Program-made: the position numbers and the translations under genes
In this document: positions 23,662 through 37,115 of the stretch, piece by piece
Numbering within the stretch: position 1 is the stretch's first letter
How the letters are laid out: every line of letters starts with the position of its first letter
Source: Omphiscola glabra
Lineage: Eukaryota > Mollusca > Gastropoda > Lymnaeidae
Direction: 5' to 3'
Assembly (NCBI GenBank): GCA_964017045.1
Contig: OZ024811.1
Location: 15,457,312-15,521,311, forward strand
DNA length: 64,000 bases
Notes under the pieces: generated by a model
What the model was told of the DNA's origin: nothing
Databases searched by the model: none
The model's input: the letters and a program-made list of their open reading frames with translations, nothing else

Positions 23662-26600
23662 TCATCAGCCAGGGGCAGGTCTATCATCCATCATCAGCCA
23701 GGGGCAGGTCTATCATCCATCATCAGCCAGGGGCAGGTCTATCATCCATCATCAGCCAGGGGCAGGTCTATCATCCATCATCAGCCAGGGGCAGGTCTAT
23801 CATCCATCATCAGCCAGGGGCAGGTCTATCATCCATCATCAGCCAGGGGCAGGTCTATCATCCATCATCAGCCAGGGGCAGGTCTATCATCCATCATCAG
23901 CCAGGGGCAGGTCTATCATCCATCATCAGCCAGGGGCAGGTCTATCATCCATCATCAGCCAGGGGCAGGTCTATCATCCATCATCAGCCAGGGGCAGGTC
24001 TATCATCCATCATCAGCCAGGGGCAGGTCTATCATCCATCATCAGCCAGGGGCAGGTCTATCATCCATCATCAGCCAGGGGCAGGTCTATCATCCATCAT
24101 CAGCCAGGGGCAGGTCTATCATCCATCATCAGCCAGGGGCAGGTCTATCATCCATCATCAGCCAGGGGCAGGTCTATCATCCATCATCAGCCAGGGGCAG
24201 GTCTATCATCCATCATCAGCCAGGGGCAGGTCTATCATCCATCATCAGCCAGGGGCAGGTCTATCATCCATCATCAGCCAGGGGCAGGTCTATCATCCAT
24301 CATCAGCCAGGGGCAGGTCTATCATCCATCATCAGCCAGGGGCAGGTCTATCATCCATCATCAGCCAGGGGCAGGTCTATCATCCATCATCAGCCAGGGG
24401 CAGGTCTATCATCCATCATCAGCCAGGGGCAGGTCTATCATCCATCATCAGCCAGGGGCAGGTCTATCATCCATCATCAGCCAGGGGCAGGTCTAACATC
24501 CATCATCAGCCAGGGGCAGGTCTAACATCCATCATCAGCCAGGGGCAGGTCTAACATCCATCATCAGCCAGGGGCAGGTCTAACATCCATCATCAGCCAG
24601 GGGCAGGTCTAACATCCATCATCAGCCAGGGGCAGGTCTAACATCCATCATCAGCCAGGGGCAGGTCTAACATCCATCATCAGCCAGGGGCAGGTCTAAC
24701 ATCCATCATCAGCCAGGGGCAGGTCTAACATCCATCATCAGCCAGGGGCAGGTCTAACATCCATCATCAGCCAGGGGCAGGTCTAACATCCATCATCAGC
24801 CAGGGGCAGGTCTAACATCCATCATCAGCCAGGGGCAGGTCTAACATCCATCATCAGCCAGGGGCAGGTCTAACATCCATCATCAGCCAGGGGCAGGTCT
24901 ATCATCCATCATCAGCCAGGGGCAGGTCTATCATCCATCATCAGCCAGGGGCAGGTCTATCATCCATCATCAGCCAGGGGCAGGTCTATCATCCATCATC
25001 AGCCAGGGGCAGGTCTATCATCCATCATCAGCCAGGGGCAGGTCTAACATCCATCATCAGCCAGGGGCAGGTCTATCATCCATCATCAGCCAGGGGCAGG
25101 TCTAACATCCATCATCAGCCAGGGGCAGGTCTAACATCCATCATCAGCCAGGGGCAGGTCTAACATCCATCATCAGCCAGGGGCAGGTCTAACATCCATC
25201 ATCAGCCAGGGGCAGGTCTAACATCCATCATCAGCCAGGGGCAGGTCTAACATCCATCATCAGCCAGGGGCAGGTCTAACGTCCATCATCAGCCAGGGGC
25301 AGGTCTAACGTCCATCATCAGCCAGGGGCAGGTCTATCGTCCATCATCAGCCAGGGGCAGGTCTATCGTCCATCATCAGCCAGGGGCAGGTCTAACGTCC
25401 ATCATCAGCCAGGGGCAGGTCTAACGTCCATCATCAGCCAGGGGCAGGTCTAACGTCCATCATCAGCCAGGGGCAGGTCTAACGTCCATCATCAGCCAGG
25501 GGCAGGTCTATCATCCATCATCAGCCAGGGGCAGGTCTATCATCCATCATCAGCCAGGGGCAGGTCTATCATCCATCATCAGCCAGGGGCAGGTCTATCA
25601 TCCATCATCAGCCAGGGGCAGGTCTATCATCCATCATCAGCCAGGGGCAGGTCTATCATCCATCATCAGCCAGGGGCAGGTCTATCATCCATCATCAGCC
25701 AGGGGCAGGTCTAACATCCATCATCAGCCAGGGGCAGGTCTAACATCCATCATCAGCCAGGGGCAGGTCTAACATCCATCATCAGCCAGGGGCAGGTCTA
25801 TCATCCATCATCAGCCAGGGGCAGGTCTAACATCCATCATCAGCCAGGGGCAGGTCTAACATCCATCATCAGCCAGGGGCAGGTCTAACATCCATCATCA
25901 GCCAGGGGCAGGTCTAACATCCATCATCAGCCAGGGGCAGGTCTAACATCCATCATCAGCCAGGGGCAGGTCTATCATCCATCATCAGCCAGGGGCAGGT
26001 CTATCATCCATCATCAGCCAGGGGCAGGTCTATCATCCATCATCAGCCAGGGGCAGGTCTATCATCCATCATCAGCCAGGGGCAGGTCTATCATCCATCA
26101 TCAGCCAGGGGCAGGTCTATCATCCATCATCAGCCAGGGGCAGGTCTATCATCCATCATCAGCCAGGGGCAGGTCTAACATCCATCATCAGCCAGGGGCA
26201 GGTCTAACATCCATCATCAGCCAGGGGCAGGTCTAAAATCCATCATCAGCCAGGGGCAGGTCTATCATCCATCATCAGCCAGGGGCAGGTCTATCATCCA
26301 TCATCAGCCAGGGGCAGGTCTATCATCCATCATCAGCCAGGGGCAGGTCTATCATCCATCATCAGCCAGGGGCAGGTCTAACATCCATCATCAGCCAGGG
26401 GCAGGTCTAACATCCATCATCAGCCAGGGGCAGGTCTAACATCCATCATCAGCCAGGGGCAGGTCTATCATCCATCATCAGCCAGGGGCAGGTCTAACAT
26501 CCATCATCAGCCAGGGGCTGGTCTAACATCCATCATCAGCCAGGGGCAGGTCTAACATCCATCATCAGCCAGGGGCAGGTCTAACATCCATCATCAGCCA

Positions 26601-29600
26601 GGGGCAGGTCTATCATCCATCATCAGCCAGGGGCAGGTCTAACATCCATCATCAGCCAGGGGCAGGTCTAACATCCATCATCAGCCAGGGGCAGGTCTAT
26701 CATCCATCATCAGCCAGGGGCAGGTCTATCATCCATCATCAGCCAGGGGCAGGTCTATCATCCATCATCAGCCAGGGGCAGGTCTATCATCCATCATCAG
26801 CCAGGGGCAGGTCTAACATCCATCATCAGCCAGGGGCAGGTCTAACATCCATCATCAGCCAGGGGCAGGTCTAACATCCGTCATCAGCCAGGGGCAGGTC
26901 TAACATCCGTCATCAGCCAGGGGCAGGTCTAACATCCATCATCAGCCAGGGGCAGGTCTAACATCCGTCATCAGCCAGGGGCAGGTCTAACATCCGTCAT
27001 CAGCCAGGGGCAGGTCTAACATCCGTCATCAGCCAGGGGCAGGTCTAACATCCGTCATCAGCCAGGGGCAGGTCTATCATCCATCATCAGCCAGGGGCAG
27101 GTCTAACATCCATCATCAGCCAGGGGCAGGTCTAACATCCATCATCAGCCAGGGGCAGGTCTATCATCCATCATCAGCCAGGGGCAGGTCTATCATCCAT
27201 CATCAGCCAGGGGCAGGTCTATCATCCATCATCAGCCAGGGGCAGGTCTATCATCCATCATCAGCCAGGGGCAGGTCTATCATCCATCATCAGCCAGGGG
27301 CAGGTCTATCATCCATCATCAGCCAGGGGCAGGTCTAACATCCATCATCAGCCAGGGGCAGGTCTATCATCCATCATCAGCCAGGGGCAGGTCTAACATC
27401 CATCATCAGCCAGGGGCAGGTCTAACATCCATCATCAGCCAGGGGCAGGTCTAACATCCATCATCAGCCAGGGGCAGGTCTAACATCCATCATCAGCCAG
27501 GGGCAGGTCTAACATCCATCATCAGCCAGGGGCAGGTCTAACATCCATCATCAGCCAGGGGCAGGTCTAACATCCATCATCAGCCAGGGGCAGGTCTAAC
27601 ATCCATCATCAGCCAGGGGCAGGTCTAACATCCATCATCAGCCAGGGGCAGGTCTAACATCCATCATCAGCCAGGGGCAGGTCTAACATCCATCATCAGC
27701 CAGGGGCAGGTCTAACATCCATCATCAGCCAGGGGCAGGTCTAACATCCATCATCAGCCAGGGGCAGGTCTAACATCCATCATCAGCCAGGGGCAGGTCT
27801 AACATCCATCATCAGCCAGGGGCAGGTCTAACATCCATCATCAGCCAGGGGCAGGTCTAACATCCATCATCAGCCAGGGGCAGGTCTAACATCCATCATC
27901 AGCCAGGGGCAGGTCTAACATCCATCATCAGCCAGGGGCAGGTCTAACATCCATCATCAGCCAGGGGCAGGTCTAACATCCATCATCAGCCAGGGGCAGG
28001 TCTATCATCCATCATCAGCCAGGGGCAGGTCTATCATCCATCATCAGCCAGGGGCAGGTCTATCATCCATCATCAGCCAGGGGCAGGTCTATCATCCATC
28101 ATCAGCCAGGGGCAGGTCTAACATCCATCATCAGCCAGGGGCAGGTCTAACATCCATCATCAGCCAGGGGCAGGTCTAACATCCATCATCAGCCAGGGGC
28201 AGGTCTAACATCCATCATCAGCCAGGGGCAGGTCTATCATCCATCATCAGCCAGGGGCAGGTCTATCATCCATCATCAGCCAGGGGCAGGTCTAACATCC
28301 ATCATCAGCCAGGGGCAGGTCTATCATCCATCATCAGCCAGGGGCAGGTCTATCATCCATCATCAGCCAGGGGCAGGTCTATCATCCATCATCAGCCAGG
28401 GGCAGGTCTAACATCCATCATCAGCCAGGGGCAGGTCTATCATCCATCATCAGCCAGGGGCAGGTCTATCATCCATCATCAGCCAGGGGCAGGTCTAACA
28501 TCCATCATCAGCCAGGGGCAGGTCTAACATCCATCATCAGCCAGGGGCAGGTCTAACATCCATCATCAGCCAGGGGCAGGTCTAACATCCATCATCAGCC
28601 AGGGGCAGGTCTAACATCCATCATCAGCCAGGGGCAGGTCTATCATCCATCATCAGCCAGGGGCAGGTCTAACATCCATCATCAGCCAGGGGCAGGTCTA
28701 ACATCCATCATCAGCCAGGGGCAGGTCTAACATCCATCATCAGCCAGGGGCAGGTCTAACATCCATCATCAGCCAGGGGCAGGTCTAACATCCATCATCA
28801 GCCAGGGGCAGGTCTATCATCCATCATCAGCCAGGGGCAGGTCTAACATCCATCATCAGCCAGGGGCAGGTCTAACATCCATCATCAGCCAGGGGCAGGT
28901 CTAACATCCATCATCAGCCAGGGGCAGGTCTAACATCCATCATCAGCCAGGGGCAGGTCTATCCATCATCAGCCAGGGGCAGGTCTATCATCCATCATCA
29001 GCCAGGGGCAGGTCTAACATCCATCATCAGCCAGGGGCAGGTCTAACATCCATCATCAGCCAGGGGCAGGTCTATCATCCATCATCAGCCAGGGGCAGGT
29101 CTAACATCCATCATCAGCCAGGGGCAGGTCTATCATCCATCATCAGCCAGGGGCAGGTCTAACATCCATCATCAGCCAGGGGCAGGTCTAACATCCATCA
29201 TCAGCCAGGGGCAGGTCTAACATCCATCATCAGCCAGGGGCAGGTCTAACATCCATCATCAGCCAGGGGCAGGTCTAACATCCATCATCAGCCAGGGGCA
29301 GGTCTAACATCCATCATCAGCCAGGGGCAGGTCTATCATCCATCATCAGCCAGGGGCAGGTCTATCATCCATCATCAGCCAGGGGCAGGTCTATCATCCA
29401 TCATCAGCCAGGGGCAGGTCTATCCATCATCAGCCAGGGGCAGGTCTATCATCCATCATCAGCCAGGGGCAGGTCTATCATCCATCATCAGCAAGGGGCA
29501 GGTCTATCATCCATCATCAGCCAGGGGCAGGTCTAACATCCATCATCAGCCAGGGGCAGGTCTAACATCCATCATCAGCCAGGGGCAGGTCTAACATCCA

Positions 29601-32587
29601 TCATCAGCCAGGGGCAGGTCTAACATCCATCATCAGCCAGGGGCAGGTCTAACATCCATCATCAGCCAGGGGCAGGTCTAACATCCATCATCAGCCAGGG
29701 GCAGGTCTAACATCCATCATCAGCCAGGGGCAGGTCTATCATCCATCATCAGCCAGGGGCAGGTCTATCATCCATCATCAGCCAGGGGCAGGTCTAACAT
29801 CCATCATCAGCCAGGGGCAGGTCTATCATCCATCATCAGCCAGGGGCAGGTCTATCATCCATCATCAGCCAGGGGCAGGTCTATCATCCATCATCAGCCA
29901 GGGGCAGGTCTATCATCCATCATCAGCCAGGGGCAGGTCTAACATCCATCATCAGCCAGGGGCAGGTCTAACATCCATCATCAGCCAGGGGCAGGTCTAA
30001 CATCCATCATCAGCCAGGGGCAGGTCTAACATCCATCATCAGCCAGGGGCAGGTCTAACATCCATCATCAGCCAGGGGCAGGTCTAACATCCATCATCAG
30101 CCAGGGGCAGGTCTATCATCCATCATCAGCCAGGGGCAGGTCTAACATCCATCATCAGCCAGGGGCAGGTCTATCATCCATCATCAGCCAGGGGCAGGTC
30201 TAACATCCATCATCAGCCAGGGGCAGGTCTAACATCCATCATCAGCCAGGGGCAGGTCTAACATCCATCATCAGCCAGGGGCAGGTCTAACATCCATCAT
30301 CAGCCAGGGGCAGGTCTAACATCCATCATCAGCCAGGGGCAGGTCTAACATCCATCATCAGCCAGGGGCAGGTCTAACATCCATCATCAGCCAGGGGCAG
30401 GTCTAACATCCATCATCAGCCAGGGGCAGGTCTAACATCCATCATCAGCCAGGGGCAGGTCTAACATCCATCATCAGCCAGGGGCAGGTCTATCATCCAT
30501 CATCAGCCAGGGGCAGGTCTAACATCCATCATCAGCCAGGGGCAGGTCTAACATCCATCATCAGCCAGGGGCAGGTCTATCATCCATCATCAGCCAGGGG
30601 CAGGTCTATCATCCATCATCAGCCAGGGGCAGGTCTATCATCCATCATCAGCCAGGGGCAGGTCTAACATCCATCATCAGCCAGGGGCAGGTCTAACATC
30701 CATCATCAGCCAGGGGCAGGTCTAACATCCATCATCAGCCAGGGGCAGGTCTAACATCCATCATCAGCCAGGGGCAGGTCTAACATCCATCATCAGCCAG
30801 GGGCAGGTCTAACATCCATCATCAGCCAGGGGCAGGTCTAACATCCATCATCAGCCAGGGGCAGGTCTAACATCCATCATCAGCCAGGGGCAGGTCTAAC
30901 ATCCATCATCAGCCAGGGGCAGGTCTAACATCCATCATCAGCCAGGGGCAGGTCTATCATCCATCATCAGCCAGGGGCAGGTCTATCATCCATCATCAGC
31001 CAGGGGCAGGTCTATCATCCATCATCAGCCAGGGGCAGGTCTATCATCCATCATCAGCCAGGGGCAGGTCTAACATCCATCATCAGCCAGGGGCAGGTCT
31101 ATCAGCCAGGGGCAGGTCTAACATCCATCATCAGCCAGGGGCAGGTCTAACATCCATCATCAGCCAGGGGCAGGTCTATCATCCATCATCAGCCAGGGGC
31201 AGGTCTAACATCCATCATCAGCCAGGGGCAGGTCTATCATCCATCATCAGCCAGGGGCAGGTCTATCATCCATCATCAGCCAGGGGCAGGTCTATCATCC
31301 ATCATCAGCCAGGGGCAGGTCTATCATCCATCATCAGCCAGGGGCAGGTCTAACATCCATCATCAGCCAGGGGCAGGTCTATCATCCATCATCAGCCAGG
31401 GGCAGGTCTAACATCCATCATCAGCCAGGGGCAGGTCTAACATCCATCATCAGCCAGGGGCAGGTCTAACATCCATCATCAGCCAGGGGCAGGTCTAACA
31501 TCCATCATCAGCCAGGGGCAGGTCTAACATCCATCATCAGCCAGGGGCAGGTCTAACATCCATCATCAGCCAGGGGCAGGTCTATCATCCATCATCAGCC
31601 AGGGGCAGGTCTATCATCCATCATCAGCCAGGGCCAGGTCTTTCATCCATCATCAGCCAGGGGCAGGTCTAACATCCATCATCAGCCAGGGGCAGGTCTA
31701 ACATCTATCATCAGCCAGGGGCAGGTCTAACATCCATCATCAGCCAGGGGCAGGTCTAACATCCATCATCAGCCAGGGGCAGGTCTATCATCCATCATCA
31801 GCCAGGGGCAGGTCGATCATCCATCATCAGCCAGGGGCAGGTCGATCATCCATCATCAGCCAGGGGCAGGTCGATCATCCATCATCAGCCAGGGGCAGGT
31901 CGATCATCCATCATCAGCCAGGGGCAGGTCGATCATCCATCATCAGCCAGGGGCAGGTCTATCATCCATCATCAGCCAGGGGCAGGTCTATCATCAATCA
32001 TCAGCCAGGGGCAGGTCTATCATCCATCATCAGCCAGGGGCAGGTCTATCATCAATCATCATCCAGGGGCAGGTCTAGCATCCATCATCAGGCAGGGGCA
32101 GGTCTATCATCCATCATCAGCCAGGGGCAGGTCTAGCATCCATCATCAGCCAGGGGCAGGTCTAACATCCATCATCAGCCAGGGGCAGGTCTAACATCCA
32201 TCATCAGCCAGGGGCAGGTCTAACATCCATCATCAGCCAGGGGCAGGTCTAACATCCATCATCAGCCAGGGGCAGGTCTATCATCCATCATCAGCCAGGG
32301 GCAGGTCTAACATCCATCATCAGCCAGGGGCAGGTCTAACATCCATCATCAGCCAGGGGCAGGTCTAACATCCATCATCAGCCAGGGGCAGGTCTATCAT
32401 CCATCATCAGCCAGGGGCAGGTCTAACATCCATCATCAGCCAGGGGCAGGTCTATCATCCATCATCAGCCAGGGGCAGGTCTATCATCCATCATCAGCCA
32501 GGGGCAGGTCTATCATCCATCATCAGCCAGGGGCAGGTCTATCATCCATCATCAGCCAGGGGCAGGTCTATCATCCATCATCAGCCA
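23662..32587. repeat. Giant 29-bp minisatellite, about 308 copies
   Basis: About 8.9 kb of direct head-to-tail repeats with no spacers. The unit contains CATCAGCCAGGGGCAGGTCT followed by ATCATCCAT. The main variation is TATC versus TAAC after GGTC. Minor variants cluster locally: TAACGTCC/TATCGTCC (about 25279-25500), CATCCGTC (26870-27070) and GGTCGATC (31813-31930). A few units are shortened (near 28961, 29424, 31101). The right edge (31620-32150) is the most degenerate. The first 28 or so units are uniformly TATC, which keeps all frames open and yields a spurious 338-residue frame ending where TAAC variants introduce stops. Confidence 0.98.
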
Positions 32588-33645
32588 TCCATCAGTGATC
32601 TCCATCAACAAAAGGACACCAACCTAACAACAAGAAATGCGAGAATTAACACATTAAAATACACAAAATAATATAATTAACATAAATACACCTCCAACCG
32701 TGCAGCCAGCTCCTGGTCGCCACCTGCCGGATGCAAGTTCCCGTTTGCCGGCTCCCGGTGACCAGCTCCCGGTCACCAGCACCCGATCGACAGTTCCCAG
32801 TCGCCAGTTCCCGGAGGCCACCTCCTGGTCGCCTTCTCCCGGTCGCCTTCTCCCGGGCGCCAGTGTCCGGTCACAAGCACCCGGTCGACAGTTCCCAGTT
32901 GACAGCTCCCAGTTGGAGACTCTCCGTAGCCAGCTCGGGGTCACTACCTCCCGGTCACCATCTCCCGGTTGCCAGTGCCGGGTCACCAGCTCCCAGTTGA
33001 TAGCTTCCGAATGAAAGCTCCCCGTCACCAGCTCCCGGGCCGCAAAAGAAATCAGCAACAGCAGACAAAAGAAGATAAGGTTGAAGACAGAGACCAGCTA
33101 GAGACTCCCCGTCGCCAGCATCCGGGTCACTACCTCCCGGTCACCATCTCCCGGTTGCCAGTGCCGGGTCACTAGCTCCCAGTTGACAGCTCCGGTTGAA
33201 AGCTCCCCGTCACCAGCTCCCGGGCCGCAAAAGAAATCAGCAGATAAAAGAAGATAAGGTTGAAGACAGAGACCAGCTAGAGACTCCCAGTCGCCAGCTC
33301 CGGGTCACTACCTCCCGGTCACCATCTCCCGGTTGCCAGTGCCGGGTCACCAGCTCCCAGTTGACAGCTTCCGGTTGAAAGCTCCCCGTCACCAGCTCCC
33401 GGGCCGCAAAAGAAATCAGCAACAGCAGACAAAAGAAGATAAGGTTGAAGAAAGAGACCAGCTAGAGACTCCCAGTCGCCAGCTCCGGGTCACTACCTCC
33501 CGGTCACCATCTCCCAGTTGCCAGTGCCGGGTCACTAGCTCCCAGTTGACAGCCTCCGGTTGAAAGCTCCACGTCACCAGCTCCCGGGCCGCAAAAGAAA
33601 TCAGCAACAGCAGCAAAAAGAGGATAAGGTTGAAGACAGACCTAC
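32588..33645. repeat. Tandem ~180-bp units plus CCAGCTCCCGGT low-complexity DNA
   Basis: After a partial copy of the left-flank sequence (32590-32900), four tandem units of about 180 bp follow (about 32915-33088, 33089-33268, 33269-33452, 33453-33640). Each has a CCGGTCACC/CAGCTCCCGG-rich half and an AAAAGAAATCAGCA-type A-rich half. Frames open on both strands here are repeat artefacts. Confidence 0.88.
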
Positions 33646-33657
33646 TCAAGGGGAGTA

Positions 33658-34330
33658 GTGTCCAGTTATACCGCCGGACTTCGGTCGCACCTGATGGGAC
33701 TCCGTTAAAAACGGGGAGGGCCCAGTACAACACGAGCTGAAGTACTTTCGTGAAGGCGCCCAATTCAGACACATTTAGGTAGGAGAGGCCATATTCAGAC
33801 ATATCCGGGATACTATAGATGAGGCAGTACCGGGTACATCGAGGCAATCGCTACCTCTAAAGCAGGAGAGGTTTTGTATTCACATCCATGCTTTTTTACC
33901 TCCCCATGTCAGAATAGTCAGTCGGAAAAGATGGCGCCACCGCCAAATATAGAAAGAATGAGACGGAAGGAAGTCAAAGATGTTGTCACGGAACGCGAAA
34001 CAACGCAAACGCAACTTGAAAAAAAAAGGAACGAAATGCTCCTCCGTCTGTGCCTGCCCTTCATCTGTGCTGCTGCTCCATCCATCAGTGATGCTCCATC
34101 TACAATAAGACACCAACCTAACAACAAAAAAATGCATGAATTAACACATTAAAATACACAAAATAACATTAACATAATAAACATAAATACACCTCCAACT
34201 GTGCCGCCAGCTCCTGGTCGCCACCTACCGGATGCCAGCTCCCGGTGACCAGCACCCTGTCGACAGTTCCCAGTTGACAGCTCCCAGTCGCCAGTTCCCG
34301 GAGGCCACAGATGTTGTCACGGAACGCGAC
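33658..34330. repeat. Right flank block, copy of 23058-23660
   Basis: Aligns end to end with the left flank block with scattered substitutions (for example the GGCGCCGGCGCC motif becomes GGCGCCACCGCC). It adds about 90 bases around 34005-34070 that the left copy lacks. The shared minus-strand peptide frame is preserved. After 34310 a further piece (GTTGTCACGGAACGCGA) repeats the 33983 segment. Confidence 0.85.
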
Positions 34331-34818
34331 ACAACGCGAACGAAAATTGAACAAAAAGCGGCAAAATGTTATTCCGTTAAATTTAATGGAAAAATGGGGG
34401 GTGGGGGTGGGGGGGGCACCACGGGTTAAGCATAGGAGAAAAGTGTTTCAAGATATAAGACACCCTGGGTACACGAGTTACCAATAATATCATCAAGATT
34501 ATCTGTACAAAGTCTCTAATAGTTATAAATAGTATCCAGATAATCAGTAACAAGTTTCTACGAGTCACCATTTATATCCTCGAGATTATCAGTATCAAGT
34601 TTTATCAATGTAGTTATGATTATTCTAAAATATTTCAAAATTACATGGTCATAATAACCAAACACTTGCCCTAAATTGACAAGCTAACAAACACCCGCCA
34701 TAACAATGACTAACCTAAGAAACACTTGCCCGGACATTTACGACATTTGCGCTAACAAACACTTGCCTGGACATTGACGACCTAAAAACAGTCAATTCCA
34801 ATATTAAGTTCTGTGTAG

Positions 34819-35014
34819 CAATAGGAGGCCATACTTCACAAGAAAACAATAGGAGGCCATACTTCACAAGAAAACCATAGGAGGCCATACTTCACAAGAA
34901 AACCATAGGAGGCCATACTTCACAAGAAAACCATAGGAGGCCATACTTCACAAGAAAACCATAGGAGGCCATACTTCACAAGAAAACCATAGGAGGCCAT
35001 ACTTCACAAGAAAA
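34819..35014. repeat. 28-bp minisatellite, 7 copies
   Basis: Seven nearly identical units contain CCATAGGAGGCCATACTTCA. The first two begin CAATAGG. The array immediately precedes a LINE remnant. Confidence 0.93.
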
Positions 35015-35089
35015 CCATGTTTAAGATTAGCCATCAAAAATTCAATAAAACTAAAAAAAAATATTAAAGGAAAAAATGCATCATGTTAA

Positions 35090-36420
35090 AAAAAACATAC
35101 AAAACATTGAAAACGTATTCCATATTAATAACTCAAATGCTTGTTGGGCTGGTCTAAAACAAATAACAGGATATATTCCTAAGCGTGAACGCGTGCGTGT
35201 TGAAGATGTGAAGAATTTAGTCAACGACTAAAATGACTTTTATTGTAGTTTTGACAGTCTGGATTTCGGAAGTGTACACATTGAAAGATAGCAGTACTAC
35301 ACAGGGTGATACTTTCTTGTTCAACAAACAGTCCGTGATGTCGTTAGTTAAACAAGTGGACGCAGCCAAGGCCTTGGGGCCAGACAGATTAAGTGGCCAG
35401 CTTGATAAACTACGCCAAGAGCAGCTCTCCTACATCTTTATTTACATATTTTATAAATTTTATGTAATGTAACTAACACTATACCAAAGATTTGGAAAAG
35501 TTCAGAAATCATACCAATTACAAAGAAAAATAAGGTGACTTGCAACAACGACTTAAGTACTGTCGCACTTATTTGTTGTAATGAACTGTTTTGAGAAACT
35601 CTTTCTGAGACATATTGTGAATAAAGTAAAGCAAAAAATCGCCCACAATATGTCAAGGTGAATAACCAATTATCTCTAAACAGAGAAATAAGTACCGGGG
35701 CGCCACAAGGTTGTGTTCTCTCCCTTGTCCATGTATAAAATATATACCAGTGCTATTCAGAGCCCAAGCAACACCGTTACAAACATAAAATTTGCTGATG
35801 ATAACACCATTGTTGGCTTAATAACAGAAGGAGAAGGCTTATACCGCAACTTAGTAGTACAGGCTTTATCAATTGGTGCAGTAAATTTAACCAGCTGAAT
35901 GTCTCAACAAAAAAAAAAAAAGGAAATGGTGGTCGATATCCGGAGGGGGAAACACCAGATTGCAGATCTCAAATGTAAAAAATCACAAAGTGTAGAGAAA
36001 GTAGCAACATATAAGCAATTAGGTGTCACCATTAATAAAAAGCTAACATGGTATGAGCACGGCCAAATGCTGTATAAAAAATTCAACCAAAGACTTTTCC
36101 ATCTTTAAAAACTGTATAATTTCATCGTAAAGAAACAAGTTGTTAACTTATTCTACAGTGCAATAGTTGGAAGCCTATTTAATTTCATTGCGGGAATTCA
36201 TGTCTGATATCAAACACCGACAAAACAGACTACTCAAGAAAGCTAGAAACATCACACAAACTAAACTAACTTCACACATGAAGAACTATTCGAAGAACGA
36301 TGTCATTGTAAAATTAACAAATTTTGGATTTTACATCCCACCCTTTTCATCACAGATACTTAAGATTGGCCCATTCGGGATGAATTCTTTTTCTTAAGGC
36401 GAGGACTGAAAGATATAAAA
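35090..36420 (+). pseudogene. Degenerate non-LTR reverse transcriptase
   Basis: A plus-strand remnant distinct from the LINE at 12604. In order: a linker-like WAGLKQITGYIPK, an AKALGPDRLSG segment, TPKIWKSSEIIPITKKNK, FEKLFLRHIV, GAPQGCVLS (motif B), IKFADDNTIVGLI (catalytic DD retained) and a downstream KEMVVDIRR...YKQLGVTINKKLTW stretch. It is spread over several frames with stops and a deletion before motif B (about 35655-35680). An AATAAA follows at about 36691. This type resembles the CR1/Rex-like pol genes common in aquatic animals. Confidence 0.75.
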
Positions 36421-37115
36421 ATTTGTTTCTTCCCCAATCTGTACGAATTTACCAACCTACTCCCCCAGAGGTCACAAAATCTAAATGATCACTAATTAAG
36501 TCCCTTTTATAACTAAGGGAGTTAACTGACTGGCTTTTTCTTAGACTAGGGAAATAATTTAATGTAGATGTCTTTTGTTAAAATTGTTTTAGTTGGAAAA
36601 TATCAACTTTATTGAAATATGTATTTATTTATGTGCTGAAAACGTATATGTACAATGTAATCAAAATAACATTTTAATTTGTTTGGATCAATAAAAGAAT
36701 CTTATGTTATCGAAACCCATATGTGCACACCAAACATAAAAATGTGAATTAAATCTCGTAATTAATGAGATTAGTTAACAATCTGTGAAAACCCCTTAAT
36801 GTGAATTTTTAGTGTGCTCATTACATGTGTGTACATTATTGAATGTGTATTATGTATACTACAAGGGGTAAAGTACAAATTTTGTACCTGCTAATGGGCA
36901 AGAGGGGTCTGGGTTCCTAATGGGCATCTAAATTTACAGTTAGTGAATGTAACTGAATTTTTCACATACCTGATTGGCCCCAGTCAAATGGCCTCAACTT
37001 GAGCAGCCAGGGCACCGCATAACCAAATGCTGCCATGCTTACGTCTTGGCAGTGCCCACAATCTTGTCAACTGGAAGTTCATCCACAAATGACCAACACA
37101 ATTGGTGGTATAAAG
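36421..37115. other. AT-rich stretch downstream of the small minus-strand gene
   Basis: No coding sequence is seen. A possible minus-strand polyadenylation hexamer (complement TTTATT) lies near 36625. Confidence 0.4.

Noticed and set aside
23538..24554. 338-codon open frame, the longest in the window
   Set aside because: It consists almost wholly of 29-bp minisatellite, open in other frames too, and ends only because TAAC variants appear. There is no sign of a gene.
23662..32587. Possible CRISPR-like array
   Set aside because: Repeats are contiguous with no unique spacers, and the genome is eukaryotic.
32654..33847. Multiple Ser/Pro/Arg-rich open frames on both strands
   Set aside because: Translations of CCAGCTCCCGGT low-complexity tandem units; opposite strands are equally open.
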